Source of the DNA: an uncultured Clostridia bacterium
GTDB taxonomy: Bacteria > Bacillota > Clostridia > Oscillospirales > Acutalibacteraceae
Assembly (NCBI GenBank): GCA_947628665.1
Contig: CANRAU010000003.1
Location: forward strand, 62,001 to 126,000
DNA length: 64,000 nucleotides
Direction: 5' to 3'
A program made the translations under genes and the position numbers. The notes under the pieces were generated by a model. That model saw nothing but the letters and a program-made list of their open reading frames with translations. It was not told where the DNA came from and did no database searches. The stretch's first letter is position 1. Each line of letters opens with the position of its first letter. This document shows positions 26,494 to 35,718 of this stretch, piece after piece.

Positions 26494-26895
26494 GTTCCGT
26501 TTCCTTTATGTAAATTTGGTCATTCTCTAAAGAATCGTTACCCTTTATTGTACACGCAAATCCAAAATTTCGCAATGCTTTTTCGCTTCTTTTGTGCTGT
26601 CCTGCGGCCTTGGAAAGCGACTTTTGCGGCGCAGGCACATTCACGCGGCAACCCGTTTGGGGCTTTTCGCGTTTTTGCCTGATAAACTCCGCCGAAAAAC
26701 CGCTCTATATAGGGCAATGCCGCAGCCAAAAGGGCGCGCATACAGGCAGTCCCTTTCGATTGCGGTAAAGCTGCCGCCGAAACAGGCGGTCTCGCTGTTT
26801 TCGGCAGAAAATTCGGATTTTGTACGGATGCGGGGCAAAAACCGCCCGCATACGCACGACCGCGTGCGGCACAGACGGCGCGGCGCGGCGGCGCT
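26494..26895 (-). other. Intergenic region between rnc and smc, with smc promoter
   Basis: This 402-base gap interrupts the usually tight rnc-smc order. A minus-strand promoter is visible near smc: TCGCAA complement at 26570-26575 (TTGCGA), 17 bases, then TACAAT (26552-26547). An inverted repeat GCCGAAAC/GTTTTCGGC lies at about 26773-26804. Open frames of about 65 codons exist on the minus strand but lack ribosome binding sites. I see nothing else. Confidence 0.45.
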
Positions 26896-27564
26896 TCAAA
26901 GCCCCATCATCTCCAGCGCCTCTTTGGCGGCGTTTTGCTCGGCCTTCTTTTTGCTGCCGCCGACGCCGTGGCCGATGACGTTGCTGTTTAAATGCACCTC
27001 CACGGCAAAATGCTTGTCGTGGTCGGGACCCGTTTCCGATACCAGCACATATTCGAGCGTCTCCCCCTGATTTTGCTGGACGACCTCCTGCAGCATGGTT
27101 TTATAATCCCGAAACGTGGGTTTGGATTCGACGCAGGGTACGACAAAGCGCAGCACGAACCGTTTGGCCTCTTCCAAGCCCCCGTCCAAATATATGGCGG
27201 CAATGACCGCCTCAAACGCGTCGGACAGCAAAGACGGCCGCGTTCTGCCGCCGGTATGCTCCTCGCCCTTGCCCAGCCGCAGATATTTGCCGAGGTCGAT
27301 CTCCTTCGCAAACGAGAACAGGCTCTTTTCGCAGACCGCGTAGGCGCGCAGCTTGGTCAACTCCCCTTCGGGGAAATTCTTATGATGCGAGAAAAGGTAG
27401 TCCGCCGTGATAAAGCCGAGTACCGAATCCCCCAAGAATTCCAAACGCTCGTTGTCGCCTCCGTTTTGGTGCGCCTCGTTGGCATAAGAGGAGTGCGTCA
27501 GCGCACGCCCAAGCAGCGCCGTATCCCGAAAATGATAGTCGATGCGATTTTGCAGTTCTTCCAT
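26896..27564 (-). CDS. rnc: Ribonuclease III
   Basis: A 222-residue double-strand-specific RNase that processes rRNA and other structured RNAs. The catalytic signature NERLEFLGDSVL (about 38-49) is intact, with a second acidic site at LLSDAFEAVIAAIYLD. The double-stranded RNA-binding domain is C-terminal (about 155-222), ending GGSKKKAEQNAAKEAL. It follows plsX on the same strand; no acyl carrier protein gene lies between them, unlike in Bacillus. Confidence 0.96.
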   Translation of the reverse strand: MEELQNRIDYHFRDTALLGRALTHSSYANEAHQNGGDNERLEFLGDSVLGFITADYLFSHHKNFPEGELTKLRAYAVCEKSLFSFAKEIDLGKYLRLGKGEEHTGGRTRPSLLSDAFEAVIAAIYLDGGLEEAKRFVLRFVVPCVESKPTFRDYKTMLQEVVQQNQGETLEYVLVSETGPDHDKHFAVEVHLNSNVIGHGVGGSKKKAEQNAAKEALEMMGL

Positions 27565-27608
27565 GTGTGATGCCTCCCGATCTTCCGCCGATTTGCGAAA
27601 TGCGCCGT

Positions 27609-28619
27609 TTATGTATCGGCTTCGCTTTTTTCTGCCTGAAGCGCGGCGCGGATCTGACCCGGCATATCGCCCTGCACGCAGGTGACCGCCTGCCGAATGG
27701 CATTTTGGATCGCATACGCGTCCGATGAGCCGTGCGCCTTGATGACGGTCTTTTCCACGCCGATGATGGGCGCGCCGCCGTATTTTTTATAATCCATTTT
27801 CGCTTTAAACGCGTCCATGCCCGATTTCACGCCGAGATACGAGAGCATGGAGAGCGAATTTTTCTTGAACATGGCCTTTAATTCATTGGTGATCATTTTG
27901 GCGACGCCCTCATACATTTTGAGGATCACGTTGCCCGTAAAGCCGTCCGCAACGATCACGTCCGCCTTCCCGAACGCGATGTCGCGCACTTCGATGTTAC
28001 CCGTAAAGCAAATATCGGACATTTCGGAGAGCGCGGCATAGGCCTCGACCTGCAATTTCGTCCCCTTGGTCGCCTCCGCGCCGATGTTGGCAAGCGCGAC
28101 GCGGGGCTTTTCGACCCCGAGAATTTTTTGCATATAAATATTGCCCAAACGCGCGAATTGGCAGAGCATCGGCACGGTACACTCCACATTCGCGCCCGTA
28201 TCCACCAATATAAAGGGCTTGTCGACCGAGGGCATCACCCCGCCGATGACGGGGCGTTTGACGCCGTGAATGCGTTTCACAAGGAAGGTCGCGCCGACAA
28301 GCAAAGCGCCCGTACTGCCCGCCGAAACGAACGCGTCGCCTTTGCCCTCCGCAAGCGCGCGCAGTCCCACCGCCATGGAGGTGTCCTTGCGGGATTTGAG
28401 GATCTCGGTCGGCTGAGTCTCCATTTCAAATACCGCGTCTGCCTGTAAAATCGAAAGTCCGGAAATATCCAGTCCGTTTTTTTCGGCGCAGTCCTTTATT
28501 TTCGCGGTGTCCCCGACCAGCGTAATGTCCGTGGGCAGGGTCTTTTTGGCTTCGATGCAACCCTTGATGATCTCCAACGGGGCGTGATCTCCGCCGAATG
28601 CGTCTACGAAAATTTGCAT
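27609..28619 (-). CDS. plsX: Phosphate acyltransferase PlsX
   Basis: A 336-residue soluble enzyme turning acyl-ACP and phosphate into acyl-phosphate for PlsY in phosphatidate synthesis. Motifs: VDAFGGDHAPLEIIKG (5-20), SAGSTGALLVGATFLVKRIHGVKRPVIG, and GFTGNVILKMYEGVAK. The start overlaps the end of trmFO by 16 bases. Its C-terminus (about 320-336) is Ala/Glu rich. Confidence 0.95.
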   Translation of the reverse strand: MQIFVDAFGGDHAPLEIIKGCIEAKKTLPTDITLVGDTAKIKDCAEKNGLDISGLSILQADAVFEMETQPTEILKSRKDTSMAVGLRALAEGKGDAFVSAGSTGALLVGATFLVKRIHGVKRPVIGGVMPSVDKPFILVDTGANVECTVPMLCQFARLGNIYMQKILGVEKPRVALANIGAEATKGTKLQVEAYAALSEMSDICFTGNIEVRDIAFGKADVIVADGFTGNVILKMYEGVAKMITNELKAMFKKNSLSMLSYLGVKSGMDAFKAKMDYKKYGGAPIIGVEKTVIKAHGSSDAYAIQNAIRQAVTCVQGDMPGQIRAALQAEKSEADT

Positions 28620-29929
28620 ATCCCGATTTCCTCCTTATATGCGGCAAGCGCCGCCATTGCGCGTCGGCTGAGCGCCGCGTAACGCTCGGCCTTGTCTCGA
28701 ATTTTTTCCGAATTGGGTGGTAAAATGCCGAAATTCGCGCCCATGGGCTGGAAATGCCGGACACTTTCATCGCTGATGTAGCGGGACAACGCACCCATCA
28801 TGGTCTCGGGCGGCAGCACGACGCTCCCAAGCCCCTGCAAACGGCGCGCGGCATTCAGCCCCGCCAAAATGCCCGAAGAAGCGGACTCCATATAGCCCTC
28901 CACGCCCGTGATCTGCCCCGCAAAGAACAGATTCGGCGACCTCCGCAAGCGAAAATCCGCATCCAAAAGGCGCGGCGAGTCGATAAAGGTGTTGCGGTGC
29001 ATCACGCCGTAACGCACGAACTGCGCGTTATGAAGCGCCGGAAACATCGAAAACACCCGCTTTTGCTCGGCGAATTTTAAATTGGTTTGAAACCCGACGA
29101 GATTGTAAAGCGTACCCGCACGGTTTTCTTTACGCAATTGCAGATTCGCCCACGGCCGGTGTCCCGTTTTGGGGTCGGTCAGCCCCACGGGCTTTAACGG
29201 CCCGTAGCGCATGGCGTCCTTTCCCCGTGAAGCAAGCACTTCAATGGGCATACAGCCCTCATAGACCTCTTTGCGCGCATCGAAGCTGTGCAGTTCGGCG
29301 CGTTCGGCATGGCAGATCGCCTCATAAAACGCCTCGTACTGTGCTTTATCCATCGGGCAGTTGATATAGTCCTCGTCGCCGCCGCGGTCATAGCGCGACT
29401 GGGTAAAGGCCGCTTCCATATCTATGCTGTCCGCCGTCACGATCGGGGCGGCCGCGTCGTAAAACGACAGTCCCTCGCCCGTGAGCGTGCGCAGCGTTTC
29501 GGCGATGCCGTCGCTCGCCAAAGGTCCTACGGCGAAAACGACCGCATCGGCATCCGCAGGAATATCTGTGACCTCCCGATACACGACCCGAATGCGGTCG
29601 CAGGCTTCGATCTTCTCCGTGATATATGCCGAAAACGCGTCGCGATCCACCGCCAGCGCGCCGCCGGCGGGTACACGCGTATGTTTTGCGCTTTCGATGC
29701 AGAGCGAGGAAAACGTCTCCATTTCCGCTTTCAAAAGCCCCGCCGCAGAATTCAGCCGCTCGGCCTTGAGGGAATTGGAGCAGACAAGCTCCGCAAAGCC
29801 GTCCCCTGTGTGCGCGGGCGAACGCTTTTGGGGCTTCATTTCATAAAGCGTCACGTCTATGCCGTGCATTTGCAGCTGCCACGCCGCTTCTACCCCCGCA
29901 AGCCCCGCGCCGATGACCGCCGCTTTCAT
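28604..29929 (-). CDS. trmFO: Folate-dependent tRNA (uracil-5-)-methyltransferase TrmFO
   Basis: A 441-residue flavoprotein that methylates U54 of tRNA using methylene-tetrahydrofolate. The FAD-binding N-terminus is AAVIGAGLAGVEAAWQL (3-19). ELVCSNSLKAERL (about 47-59) carries the conserved Cys, and ALHNAQFVRYGVMHRNTF and FFAGQITGVEGYMES are family-specific. It sits directly after topA, as in many Firmicutes. Confidence 0.96.
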   Translation of the reverse strand: MKAAVIGAGLAGVEAAWQLQMHGIDVTLYEMKPQKRSPAHTGDGFAELVCSNSLKAERLNSAAGLLKAEMETFSSLCIESAKHTRVPAGGALAVDRDAFSAYITEKIEACDRIRVVYREVTDIPADADAVVFAVGPLASDGIAETLRTLTGEGLSFYDAAAPIVTADSIDMEAAFTQSRYDRGGDEDYINCPMDKAQYEAFYEAICHAERAELHSFDARKEVYEGCMPIEVLASRGKDAMRYGPLKPVGLTDPKTGHRPWANLQLRKENRAGTLYNLVGFQTNLKFAEQKRVFSMFPALHNAQFVRYGVMHRNTFIDSPRLLDADFRLRRSPNLFFAGQITGVEGYMESASSGILAGLNAARRLQGLGSVVLPPETMMGALSRYISDESVRHFQPMGANFGILPPNSEKIRDKAERYAALSRRAMAALAAYKEEIGICKFS

Positions 29930-29939
29930 AGGCTTCTCC

Positions 29940-32069
29940 TTACTCCTCCGCCTTTTTGGCGCTCTTTTTGCGCTCGGCTTTTTTCTCGAACCCGCAGCCC
30001 TCGTTTAAGCATACGAGCAAGCCGCCCTTGCGTTTAAAGAGGGATTTCCCGCACTGCGGGCAGACCTCCTTCGTGGGCGTGTCCCAAGTCATGAAGTCGC
30101 ACGCGGGATATTGGTCGCAGCCGTAAAAGGTGTAGCCGCGTTTGCTCTTTTTCTGAATGACCTTGCCGCCGCATTTCGGGCAGGTCGCGCCCGTTTCCAC
30201 GACCAGCGGTTTGGTGTTTTTGCATTCGGGATACCCGGGGCAGGCGAGGAATTTGCCGAAGCGCCCCGTTTTGACGACCATCATGCGCCCGCATTTTTCG
30301 CAGGGGATGTTCGTTTCGTCCTCTTTCAGCCGAATTTTGACGCCCTCCATGCTCGACTTTGCCTTGGCCAAATCCTTGTCAAAGCCGTCGTAAAACGCGT
30401 GCAGCATGGCGATATAATCGATCTCGCCGTGTTCGACCTTATCCAAATCGCTTTCCATATTGGCGGTAAACTTGACATTGACGATATTGGGGAACTGCTC
30501 CTTCAACAGCTTCGTGACCGCCTCGCCCAGCTCCGTGGGCTTTAACTGCTTTTGCTCGCGGGTGACGTATTCGCGCCCCGTGATGGTCGATACGATGGAC
30601 ACATAGGTGCTGGGTCTGCCCACGCCCGTCTCCTCCAGCATTTTTACCAAAGATGCCTCGGTATAGCGCGCGGGCGGCTGGGTGAAATGCTGATTGCCCG
30701 CGAGTGACTTTAGTTTGAGCGCGTCGCCGTTTTGAAGTGCGGGGATTTGCGCGGCGTCCTCTTCCTCCTCGTCCGTTCCCGCCACATACAGCTTCGTGTA
30801 GCCGTCGAACCGAACGGAATAGCCGCTCGCCGAAAACAGGCAGTATCTGCCCGCCTGCCGCTCCTCGTCGTTCGCGCCGTAAATCTCCGCTTTCACGGTG
30901 TCCTGCACGCAGTTTGCCATCAAACTCGCCATAAAACGCTTCCAAATCAGCGTATACAGCTTATATTGGTCGCTCGTAAGACTGTCCCTGACCTTTTCGG
31001 GCGAAAGGGACGGCACGGTGGGGCGGATCGCCTCGTGGCCATCCTGCGCGTTGGCACGGGTCTTATAGTAACGCGGCTTTTCGGGCAAATACGCTTTGCC
31101 GAACGTCTCCTCGATATAGGCGTTGCCCTCGGCGCGGGCTTCTTCGGAAATGCGCAGCGAATCGGTTCGCATATAGGTGATCAAGCCCATCGCGCCGTAG
31201 CCCTTCACTTCCATACCTTCGTACAGCTCCTGCGCGACCTTCATGGTACGTTTGCCCTGAAAGCCTAACTTGCGCGAACCCTCCTGTTGGAGCGTGGACG
31301 TGGTAAAGGGCGGCGCGGGCTGGCGGCGACGCGTACCCTTTTTGACGCTTTGCACCGTATAGGATGCGTTTTCGAGCCTTGCAAGCAGCGCGTCGGCGGT
31401 CTCTTGACAGGTGATTTTCACCTTGCCCGTTTCATCCCCGACGAAGCTCGCCGAAAAGCTGCGGCGGGAGGAGGGTGCGGTGAATTTTGCGTCCAGCGAC
31501 CAGTATTCCTCGGGGGTAAAGGCGCGAATTTCCTCTTCGCGATCCACGATGAGCCGCAGCGCGACCGACTGCACGCGCCCTGCGGACAAGCCGCGGCGGA
31601 TTTTTTGCGATACGAAAGGACTCAGCTTGTACCCGACCAAACGGTCGAGTATACGGCGCGCCTGCTGTGCGTCCACCAAATCCAAATCGATTTTTTCGGG
31701 ATGCGCAATGCCGTTTTGCACGCTCGTTTTGTTGATCTCGTTGAATTTGACGCGGTTCTCGGCGTCCATATCGAGATCGAGCACCGTCGCAAGATGCCAC
31801 GAGATCGCCTCGCCCTCGCGGTCGGGGTCGGTGGCAAGATATACGCGCTCGGAATCCTGCACCATTTCCTTCAGCTCTTTGACGAGCTTTTCCTTGCCCT
31901 TGACGATGCTGTATTTCGGCGCAAAATCATTTTTCACGTCTACGCTCAGCTTCGCGGCGGGCAAGTCACGGATATGCCCCACCGAAGCGGTGACCTTATA
32001 GTCCTTGCCCAAATATTTTTGAATGGTTTTCGCCTTGGAGGGCGACTCCACAATGACCAGTTTTGCCAT
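29940..32069 (-). CDS. topA: DNA topoisomerase I
   Basis: A 709-residue type IA topoisomerase relaxing negative supercoils. The Toprim domain starts LVIVESPSKAKTIQKYLG (3-20) and includes YLATDPDREGEAISWHL (DxDxE). The active-site Tyr is in GLITYMRTDSLRIS (about 296). Three C-terminal zinc ribbons are visible: CEKCGRMM...CPGYPEC, CPKCGGKV...CDQYPAC and CPQCGKSL...CLNEGC, followed by a Lys-rich tail. It lies between dprA and trmFO, a conserved order. Confidence 0.97.
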   Translation of the reverse strand: MAKLVIVESPSKAKTIQKYLGKDYKVTASVGHIRDLPAAKLSVDVKNDFAPKYSIVKGKEKLVKELKEMVQDSERVYLATDPDREGEAISWHLATVLDLDMDAENRVKFNEINKTSVQNGIAHPEKIDLDLVDAQQARRILDRLVGYKLSPFVSQKIRRGLSAGRVQSVALRLIVDREEEIRAFTPEEYWSLDAKFTAPSSRRSFSASFVGDETGKVKITCQETADALLARLENASYTVQSVKKGTRRRQPAPPFTTSTLQQEGSRKLGFQGKRTMKVAQELYEGMEVKGYGAMGLITYMRTDSLRISEEARAEGNAYIEETFGKAYLPEKPRYYKTRANAQDGHEAIRPTVPSLSPEKVRDSLTSDQYKLYTLIWKRFMASLMANCVQDTVKAEIYGANDEERQAGRYCLFSASGYSVRFDGYTKLYVAGTDEEEEDAAQIPALQNGDALKLKSLAGNQHFTQPPARYTEASLVKMLEETGVGRPSTYVSIVSTITGREYVTREQKQLKPTELGEAVTKLLKEQFPNIVNVKFTANMESDLDKVEHGEIDYIAMLHAFYDGFDKDLAKAKSSMEGVKIRLKEDETNIPCEKCGRMMVVKTGRFGKFLACPGYPECKNTKPLVVETGATCPKCGGKVIQKKSKRGYTFYGCDQYPACDFMTWDTPTKEVCPQCGKSLFKRKGGLLVCLNEGCGFEKKAERKKSAKKAEE

Positions 32070-32111
32070 AGCTTTTATCCTGCAATACCGCGTTTCTCTC
32101 CATTTTGGAGG

Positions 32112-33449
32112 TTACGGGGTATCGCTCCTTTCTCCGTTTTCGCCGGAAACACGAATTTTTCTGTATTTTCTTCCCTGACTTGATCGAACACAGCCGCACA
32201 GCTCCAGTTCTGTCAGCGCGGCAAGGCATACCGACACGGGAAAACCCGTTTTAACGCGCAAATCGTCAATATGCAGACCCTCGCCGAGCGCCGCATACAC
32301 CGTTTTGGCGCGTTCGCTTACCGTTTCGGGCAAGGGGACAAATTCCGCCTGTGACGCTTGTGCCGGCGCGCCTGCGCTTTCAGGCGATTTTGCCTGCGCG
32401 CCCGTATGCGCGGGCATATGGACATTCGCACGGGCGCTTGCGGGGTCGCGGCCTCCTGCGCTGTGTTCTGCGCTGCGTCCTGCGGGCGGTTTCTGCGCGA
32501 GAGCGGCGGCGCGGCGTTCGTGTTCACGCAGCATTTCGCCGAGCGAACGATCCGCACCCTCTACATGTAGCCCTTCGGAGTAAGTATAAACATATTCTTC
32601 TAAAATATCAAGCGGTGTAAACACGGGTTTTGCGCCGTCGCGGATCAATTTGTTGGCGCCCGTAAACGCCGAAGAGATAATATCGCCCGGGACGGCGAAC
32701 ACGTCGCGCCCCTGTTCAAGCGCATAACGCGCCGTAATGAGCGAACCGCTTCGTTCGCCCGCTTCGATCACGACCGTACCGAGCGTCATGCCCGAAATAA
32801 TGCGGTTGCGCATGGGGAACGTCACTTTGGATGCGGGCGAAAACGGCAGGAATTCGGAGATCAGCGCGCCGTTTTTTGCAATTTCCGTGCGAAGCGCGGC
32901 ATTTTCCCGCAAATAATCCGTTCCCAAGCCGCAGCCGAGTACCGCAACGGTTTTGCCGTGCGCCGAAAGCGCGCCCATATGCGCGGCGCTGTCTATGCCC
33001 AGCGCGCCGCCCGATACAATGACCGCGCCCGCCTCGGCAAGCGCGCTCGCCAAAAGCGTTGCCACACGGCGGCCGTAAGTCGAGGCCTTGCGCGTACCGA
33101 CCATGGCGATCTGCACGTCGCGTGCCAAAACCCGCTCGTCTCCGCACACGAACAGCACGGGCGGAAAGTTGCGAAGCTCGCGAAGCCTCGGCGGGTACAG
33201 GGGACTGTCGGGCGTGACGATCTGCCAGCCGTTTTCGACGCAGGTGCGCATCACATCGCCCGATTCCGACGGAGAATACCTGGTAAGCGCCGTGATCTGC
33301 GAAGCCGTTAAAAGCCCCGAGAGCCGCCATTCGGTACTGCCCGCTTCATAAAGCCCGCGCGCCGAGCCGAAGTACTGCAGAATATCCGCTGTCGCCGCCC
33401 CGGGACCGAGCGTGCGCAGCAGCCAAATCCAGTAAGCAATCTCGTTCAT
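32112..33449 (-). CDS. dprA: DNA processing protein DprA (Smf)
   Basis: A 445-residue protein that loads RecA on incoming single-stranded DNA. An N-terminal SAM-like part precedes the Rossmann domain (about 75-290) with MVGTRKASTYGRR, SGGALGIDSAAH and FPMRNRIISGM. The last about 55 residues form the DprA winged helix (VYAALGEGLHIDDLRVKTGF). Between them is a long linker rich in Ala, Pro and Ser (about 305-370), longer than usual. The ATG overlaps the stop of the upstream methyltransferase gene (ATGA). Confidence 0.95.
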   Translation of the reverse strand: MNEIAYWIWLLRTLGPGAATADILQYFGSARGLYEAGSTEWRLSGLLTASQITALTRYSPSESGDVMRTCVENGWQIVTPDSPLYPPRLRELRNFPPVLFVCGDERVLARDVQIAMVGTRKASTYGRRVATLLASALAEAGAVIVSGGALGIDSAAHMGALSAHGKTVAVLGCGLGTDYLRENAALRTEIAKNGALISEFLPFSPASKVTFPMRNRIISGMTLGTVVIEAGERSGSLITARYALEQGRDVFAVPGDIISSAFTGANKLIRDGAKPVFTPLDILEEYVYTYSEGLHVEGADRSLGEMLREHERRAAALAQKPPAGRSAEHSAGGRDPASARANVHMPAHTGAQAKSPESAGAPAQASQAEFVPLPETVSERAKTVYAALGEGLHIDDLRVKTGFPVSVCLAALTELELCGCVRSSQGRKYRKIRVSGENGERSDTP

Positions 33450-34228
33450 TTCATCATTTCCCACATGGTGACGGTCGCTGCAGCCGCCGCGTTCAAGGAT
33501 TCCGCACTGCCGCGCATCGGGATCGTCACGCGCCGCTGTACCGCCGCAAGCACCTTATCGGACACCCCGTTTGCCTCGTTGCCGATCACGACCGCCGCAC
33601 CGTGCGAAAAATCCTGCGCGGTAATGGGCTGTGCCGTCGGGTCGGGTACGGTGGCAAAGGTCGGCATCGTTTCGCCGAAATGCGTCACGGCCGCCGCAAG
33701 ATCATCCGTCTCCAGAACGGGCAGCCGCAAAAGCGCGCCCATGGACGCGCGCAAAGCCTTCGGGTTATAGGGGTCGCACCCCGAAAACAGCACCAACGCG
33801 TCGATGCCGAGCGCTTCCGCCGTGCGGGCGATCGCGCCGAGGTTCTGCGGGTTCTGCACACAGTCGAGCAAAATATATTTCCCGTCCGTCCGTTGTAAGC
33901 ACGCGCTTTCGGCTCTCTTTTGCACAACGCAAAAGACCCCCTGTGGGGAAACGGTATCCGACAGCTTCTCGGCTACCGCAGGCTCGACCAAATATACCTT
34001 CCGCGCGCCTGCAAGCAACCGCTCCAAACGCGCGCCGCCTTTTTGGAATGCTTCGTCGGTCAAAAACAGCGTTTCGATTGGATAGCCGCTGTCGGCGCAG
34101 TCCGCGCACAGCCGTAACCCCTCCAGCACGAATCGTCCGCTTTCGCGGCGGGCTTTCGGGGAATTTGCCAGCTTGCAGTATTCCTTGACCTGTTCGTGAT
34201 TTCGGCTCGCAAGGCGTGTGAATTCCAT
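33446..34228 (-). CDS. TrmH-family (SpoU) RNA 2'-O-methyltransferase
   Basis: A 260-residue SPOUT methyltransferase. The N-terminal substrate-binding domain (RRESGRFVLEGLRLCADC) is followed by the knot domain with LDCVQNPQNLGAIARTAEALG (motif 1, about 125), AVVIGNEANGVSD (motif 2) and IPMRGSAESLNAAAAATV (motif 3). It methylates a ribose in rRNA or tRNA; the site cannot be told from sequence. It lies downstream of rplT, a frequent neighbour in Clostridia, and is coupled to dprA. Confidence 0.92.
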   Translation of the reverse strand: MEFTRLASRNHEQVKEYCKLANSPKARRESGRFVLEGLRLCADCADSGYPIETLFLTDEAFQKGGARLERLLAGARKVYLVEPAVAEKLSDTVSPQGVFCVVQKRAESACLQRTDGKYILLDCVQNPQNLGAIARTAEALGIDALVLFSGCDPYNPKALRASMGALLRLPVLETDDLAAAVTHFGETMPTFATVPDPTAQPITAQDFSHGAAVVIGNEANGVSDKVLAAVQRRVTIPMRGSAESLNAAAAATVTMWEMMK

Positions 34229-34282
34229 GGCGTTCCTTTCTTTCGGGGCTTCTCTTTCCCGCCGCCTTCTTTCGTGCGGCAG

Positions 34283-34324
34283 GAAAAGGGAAAACCACGC
34301 CCCAACTGCTGCAAGGCGTGGTTT
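34283..34324 (-). terminator. Terminator after rplT
   Basis: Read on the minus strand, AAACCACGCC pairs with GGCGTGGTTT and is followed by TTCCCTTTT. It separates infC-rpmI-rplT from the RNA methyltransferase gene. Confidence 0.75.
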
Positions 34325-34328
34325 CAGC

Positions 34329-34685
34329 TTATTTAAGAGCGGCTTTTGCCTGCTCGGTCAGCGCAGTGAAAGCAGCAGGGTCGGCAATGGCGATCTCGGA
34401 AAGCATTTTGCGGTTCAGCTCCACGCCCGCCTTTTTCAGACCGTTGACGAAAGTCGAATAATTCATGCCGTTCATTTTGCAGGCCGCGGAAATACGCGTG
34501 ATCCACAGTCTTCTGAAATCTCTCTTTCTCTGCTTTCTGCCGATATACGCATACTGGCCGGACTTCATGACCGCCTGTTTCGCGGTTTTGAACAGCTTGC
34601 TCTTGGAGCCGTAGTAGCCCTTTGCCAGCTTTAAGGTTTTATTTCTTCTTTTGCGCGTCATCATCGCACCTTTAATACGTGCCAT
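34329..34685 (-). CDS. rplT: 50S ribosomal protein L20
   Basis: 118 residues, the usual length. The basic N-terminal extension ([20 protein letters not shown]) binds 23S rRNA, and the globular end has [19 protein letters not shown]. In Firmicutes L20 also represses its own operon by binding the infC leader; a matching leader terminator is present at 35487-35521. It is the last gene of infC-rpmI-rplT. Confidence 0.98.
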   Translation of the reverse strand: MARIKGAMMTRKRRNKTLKLAKGYYGSKSKLFKTAKQAVMKSGQYAYIGRKQRKRDFRRLWITRISAACKMNGMNYSTFVNGLKKAGVELNRKMLSEIAIADPAAFTALTEQAKAALK

Positions 34686-34730
34686 TTCAGTATACCTCCG
34701 ATATTTCTTTTGCGGTAGACCCCGCCGAGA

Positions 34731-34928
34731 TTATTTGTAGGGAACAAGACGTTTGATCTGCTTTTGATTGGTCGTATCCGCAACAGACGTCTTCCGAAGA
34801 TTTCTCTTTCTCTTGGTGCTCTTTTTGGTCAAAATGTGCGACTTATACGCATGGGCGCGAATGGGTTTGCCGTTCTTGGATAACTTGAAGCGTTTCTTCG
34901 CTCCGGAATGAGTTTTGATTTTAGGCAT
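34731..34928 (-). CDS. rpmI: 50S ribosomal protein L35
   Basis: 65 residues, very basic, starting [20 protein letters not shown], the standard L35 N-terminus. It is the middle gene of infC-rpmI-rplT, 27 bases after infC, with AGGAGG upstream. Confidence 0.98.
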   Translation of the reverse strand: MPKIKTHSGAKKRFKLSKNGKPIRAHAYKSHILTKKSTKRKRNLRKTSVADTTNQKQIKRLVPYK

Positions 34929-34955
34929 TTCAAATTCCTCCTGTAAAATGATACC

Positions 34956-35468
34956 TTATTTTAGAGGCGCTAAGAACATCAACATCTGTCTGCCCTCGAG
35001 CTTCGCGGGCTTTTCGATGTTGGAGAATTCCCGACACGCCTCGGCAAATCGCTCCATCGAGACGAGACCGAGATCGGTATGCGCCATTTCGCGCCCTCGG
35101 AAACGGATAGAGACCTTTACCTTGTTGCCTGCTTTTAAGAATTTCTCGGCGTGATTGGCCTTGGTTTCAAAGTCATGCGTATCAATGTTCAAGGAAAGGC
35201 GGATCTCTTTGATCTCAACCGTTTTTTGGTTCTTGCGCGCTTCCTTTTCGCGCTTTGCCTTTTCAAAGCGATATTTGCCGTAATCCATGATTTTACAGAC
35301 AGGGGGCTTTGCCGTCGGCGCAATTTTGACCAGATCGAGGTTCTTTTCCTCCGCCTTTTTAAGCGCTTCTCTGGTCGGCATGATGCCGAGCTGCTCGCCG
35401 CTGTCGCTGATGACACGGACTTCACGGTCGCGGATCTGCTCATTGATCTGCATTTCTCTGGTACTGAT
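34956..35468 (-). CDS. infC: Translation initiation factor IF-3
   Basis: IF-3 binds the 30S subunit and proofreads start codons. The N-domain starts MQINEQIRDREVRVI, the linker has KPPVCKIMDYGKYRFE, and the C-domain has EIRLSLNIDTHDFETKAN and KVSIRFRGREMAH. I place the start at a rare ATC codon (35468) because AGGAGTG is eight bases before it. The first ATG, five codons later (35453), has no ribosome binding site. Rare starts are typical of infC and let IF-3 limit its own synthesis. The product would be 170 residues. The start choice is an inference. Confidence 0.95.
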   Translation of the reverse strand: MSTREMQINEQIRDREVRVISDSGEQLGIMPTREALKKAEEKNLDLVKIAPTAKPPVCKIMDYGKYRFEKAKREKEARKNQKTVEIKEIRLSLNIDTHDFETKANHAEKFLKAGNKVKVSIRFRGREMAHTDLGLVSMERFAEACREFSNIEKPAKLEGRQMLMFLAPLK

Positions 35469-35610
35469 AGCTATCACTCCTACAAGAAAAATCAAAAAAG
35501 CGTGAACGAACCCGCCCACGCTGCAATACACACTTCTCCCGAAAGGGAAAACGGATTGACCTGTTTCATGCAAAATCACAGGTGAGAACGGATGGGTTCT
35601 TCTTTATTGT
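35469..35610 (-). promoter_or_regulatory. infC leader with attenuator (L20-leader type)
   Basis: The untranslated leader contains a terminator hairpin (GCGTG...CACGC, 35500-35521 on the plus map) followed on the minus strand by TTTTTTGATTTTT, placed just ahead of the infC ribosome binding site. An upstream stem pairs ACCTGT with ACAGGT (35559-35583). Premature termination promoted by excess L20 is known for this operon in Firmicutes; its working here is inferred. Confidence 0.7.
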
Positions 35611-35616
35611 TCTGTT

Positions 35617-35645
35617 ATGATACACCAATCTTTCGGCGTTGTCAA
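35617..35645 (-). promoter_or_regulatory. Promoter of infC-rpmI-rplT
   Basis: Minus strand: TTGACA (35645-35640), 17-base spacer, TATCAT (35622-35617). Confidence 0.85.
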
Positions 35646-35683
35646 GGGGTATTTTGGGATTTTAAAGGGATTTTCGGAAGCGG

Positions 35684-35712
35684 TTGACATTTTTTATAAT
35701 AGAGGGTATAAT
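35684..35712 (+). promoter_or_regulatory. Perfect consensus promoter of the antisense RNA
   Basis: TTGACA (35684-35689), 17 bases, TATAAT (35707-35712): an exact sigma-A consensus. No protein-coding frame with a ribosome binding site follows; only a hairpin terminator at 35764-35809 does. Confidence 0.9.
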
Positions 35713-35718
35713 ACAAGT

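Noticed and set aside
26641-26838. A 65-codon minus-strand frame between rnc and smc.
   Set aside because: TTG start without ribosome binding site; overlapping frames in other phases look equally long, as expected of GC-rich DNA.
35492-35569. A 25-codon frame in the infC leader that could be a leader peptide.
   Set aside because: No ribosome binding site before its ATG, and the leader is better explained by RNA-based attenuation.
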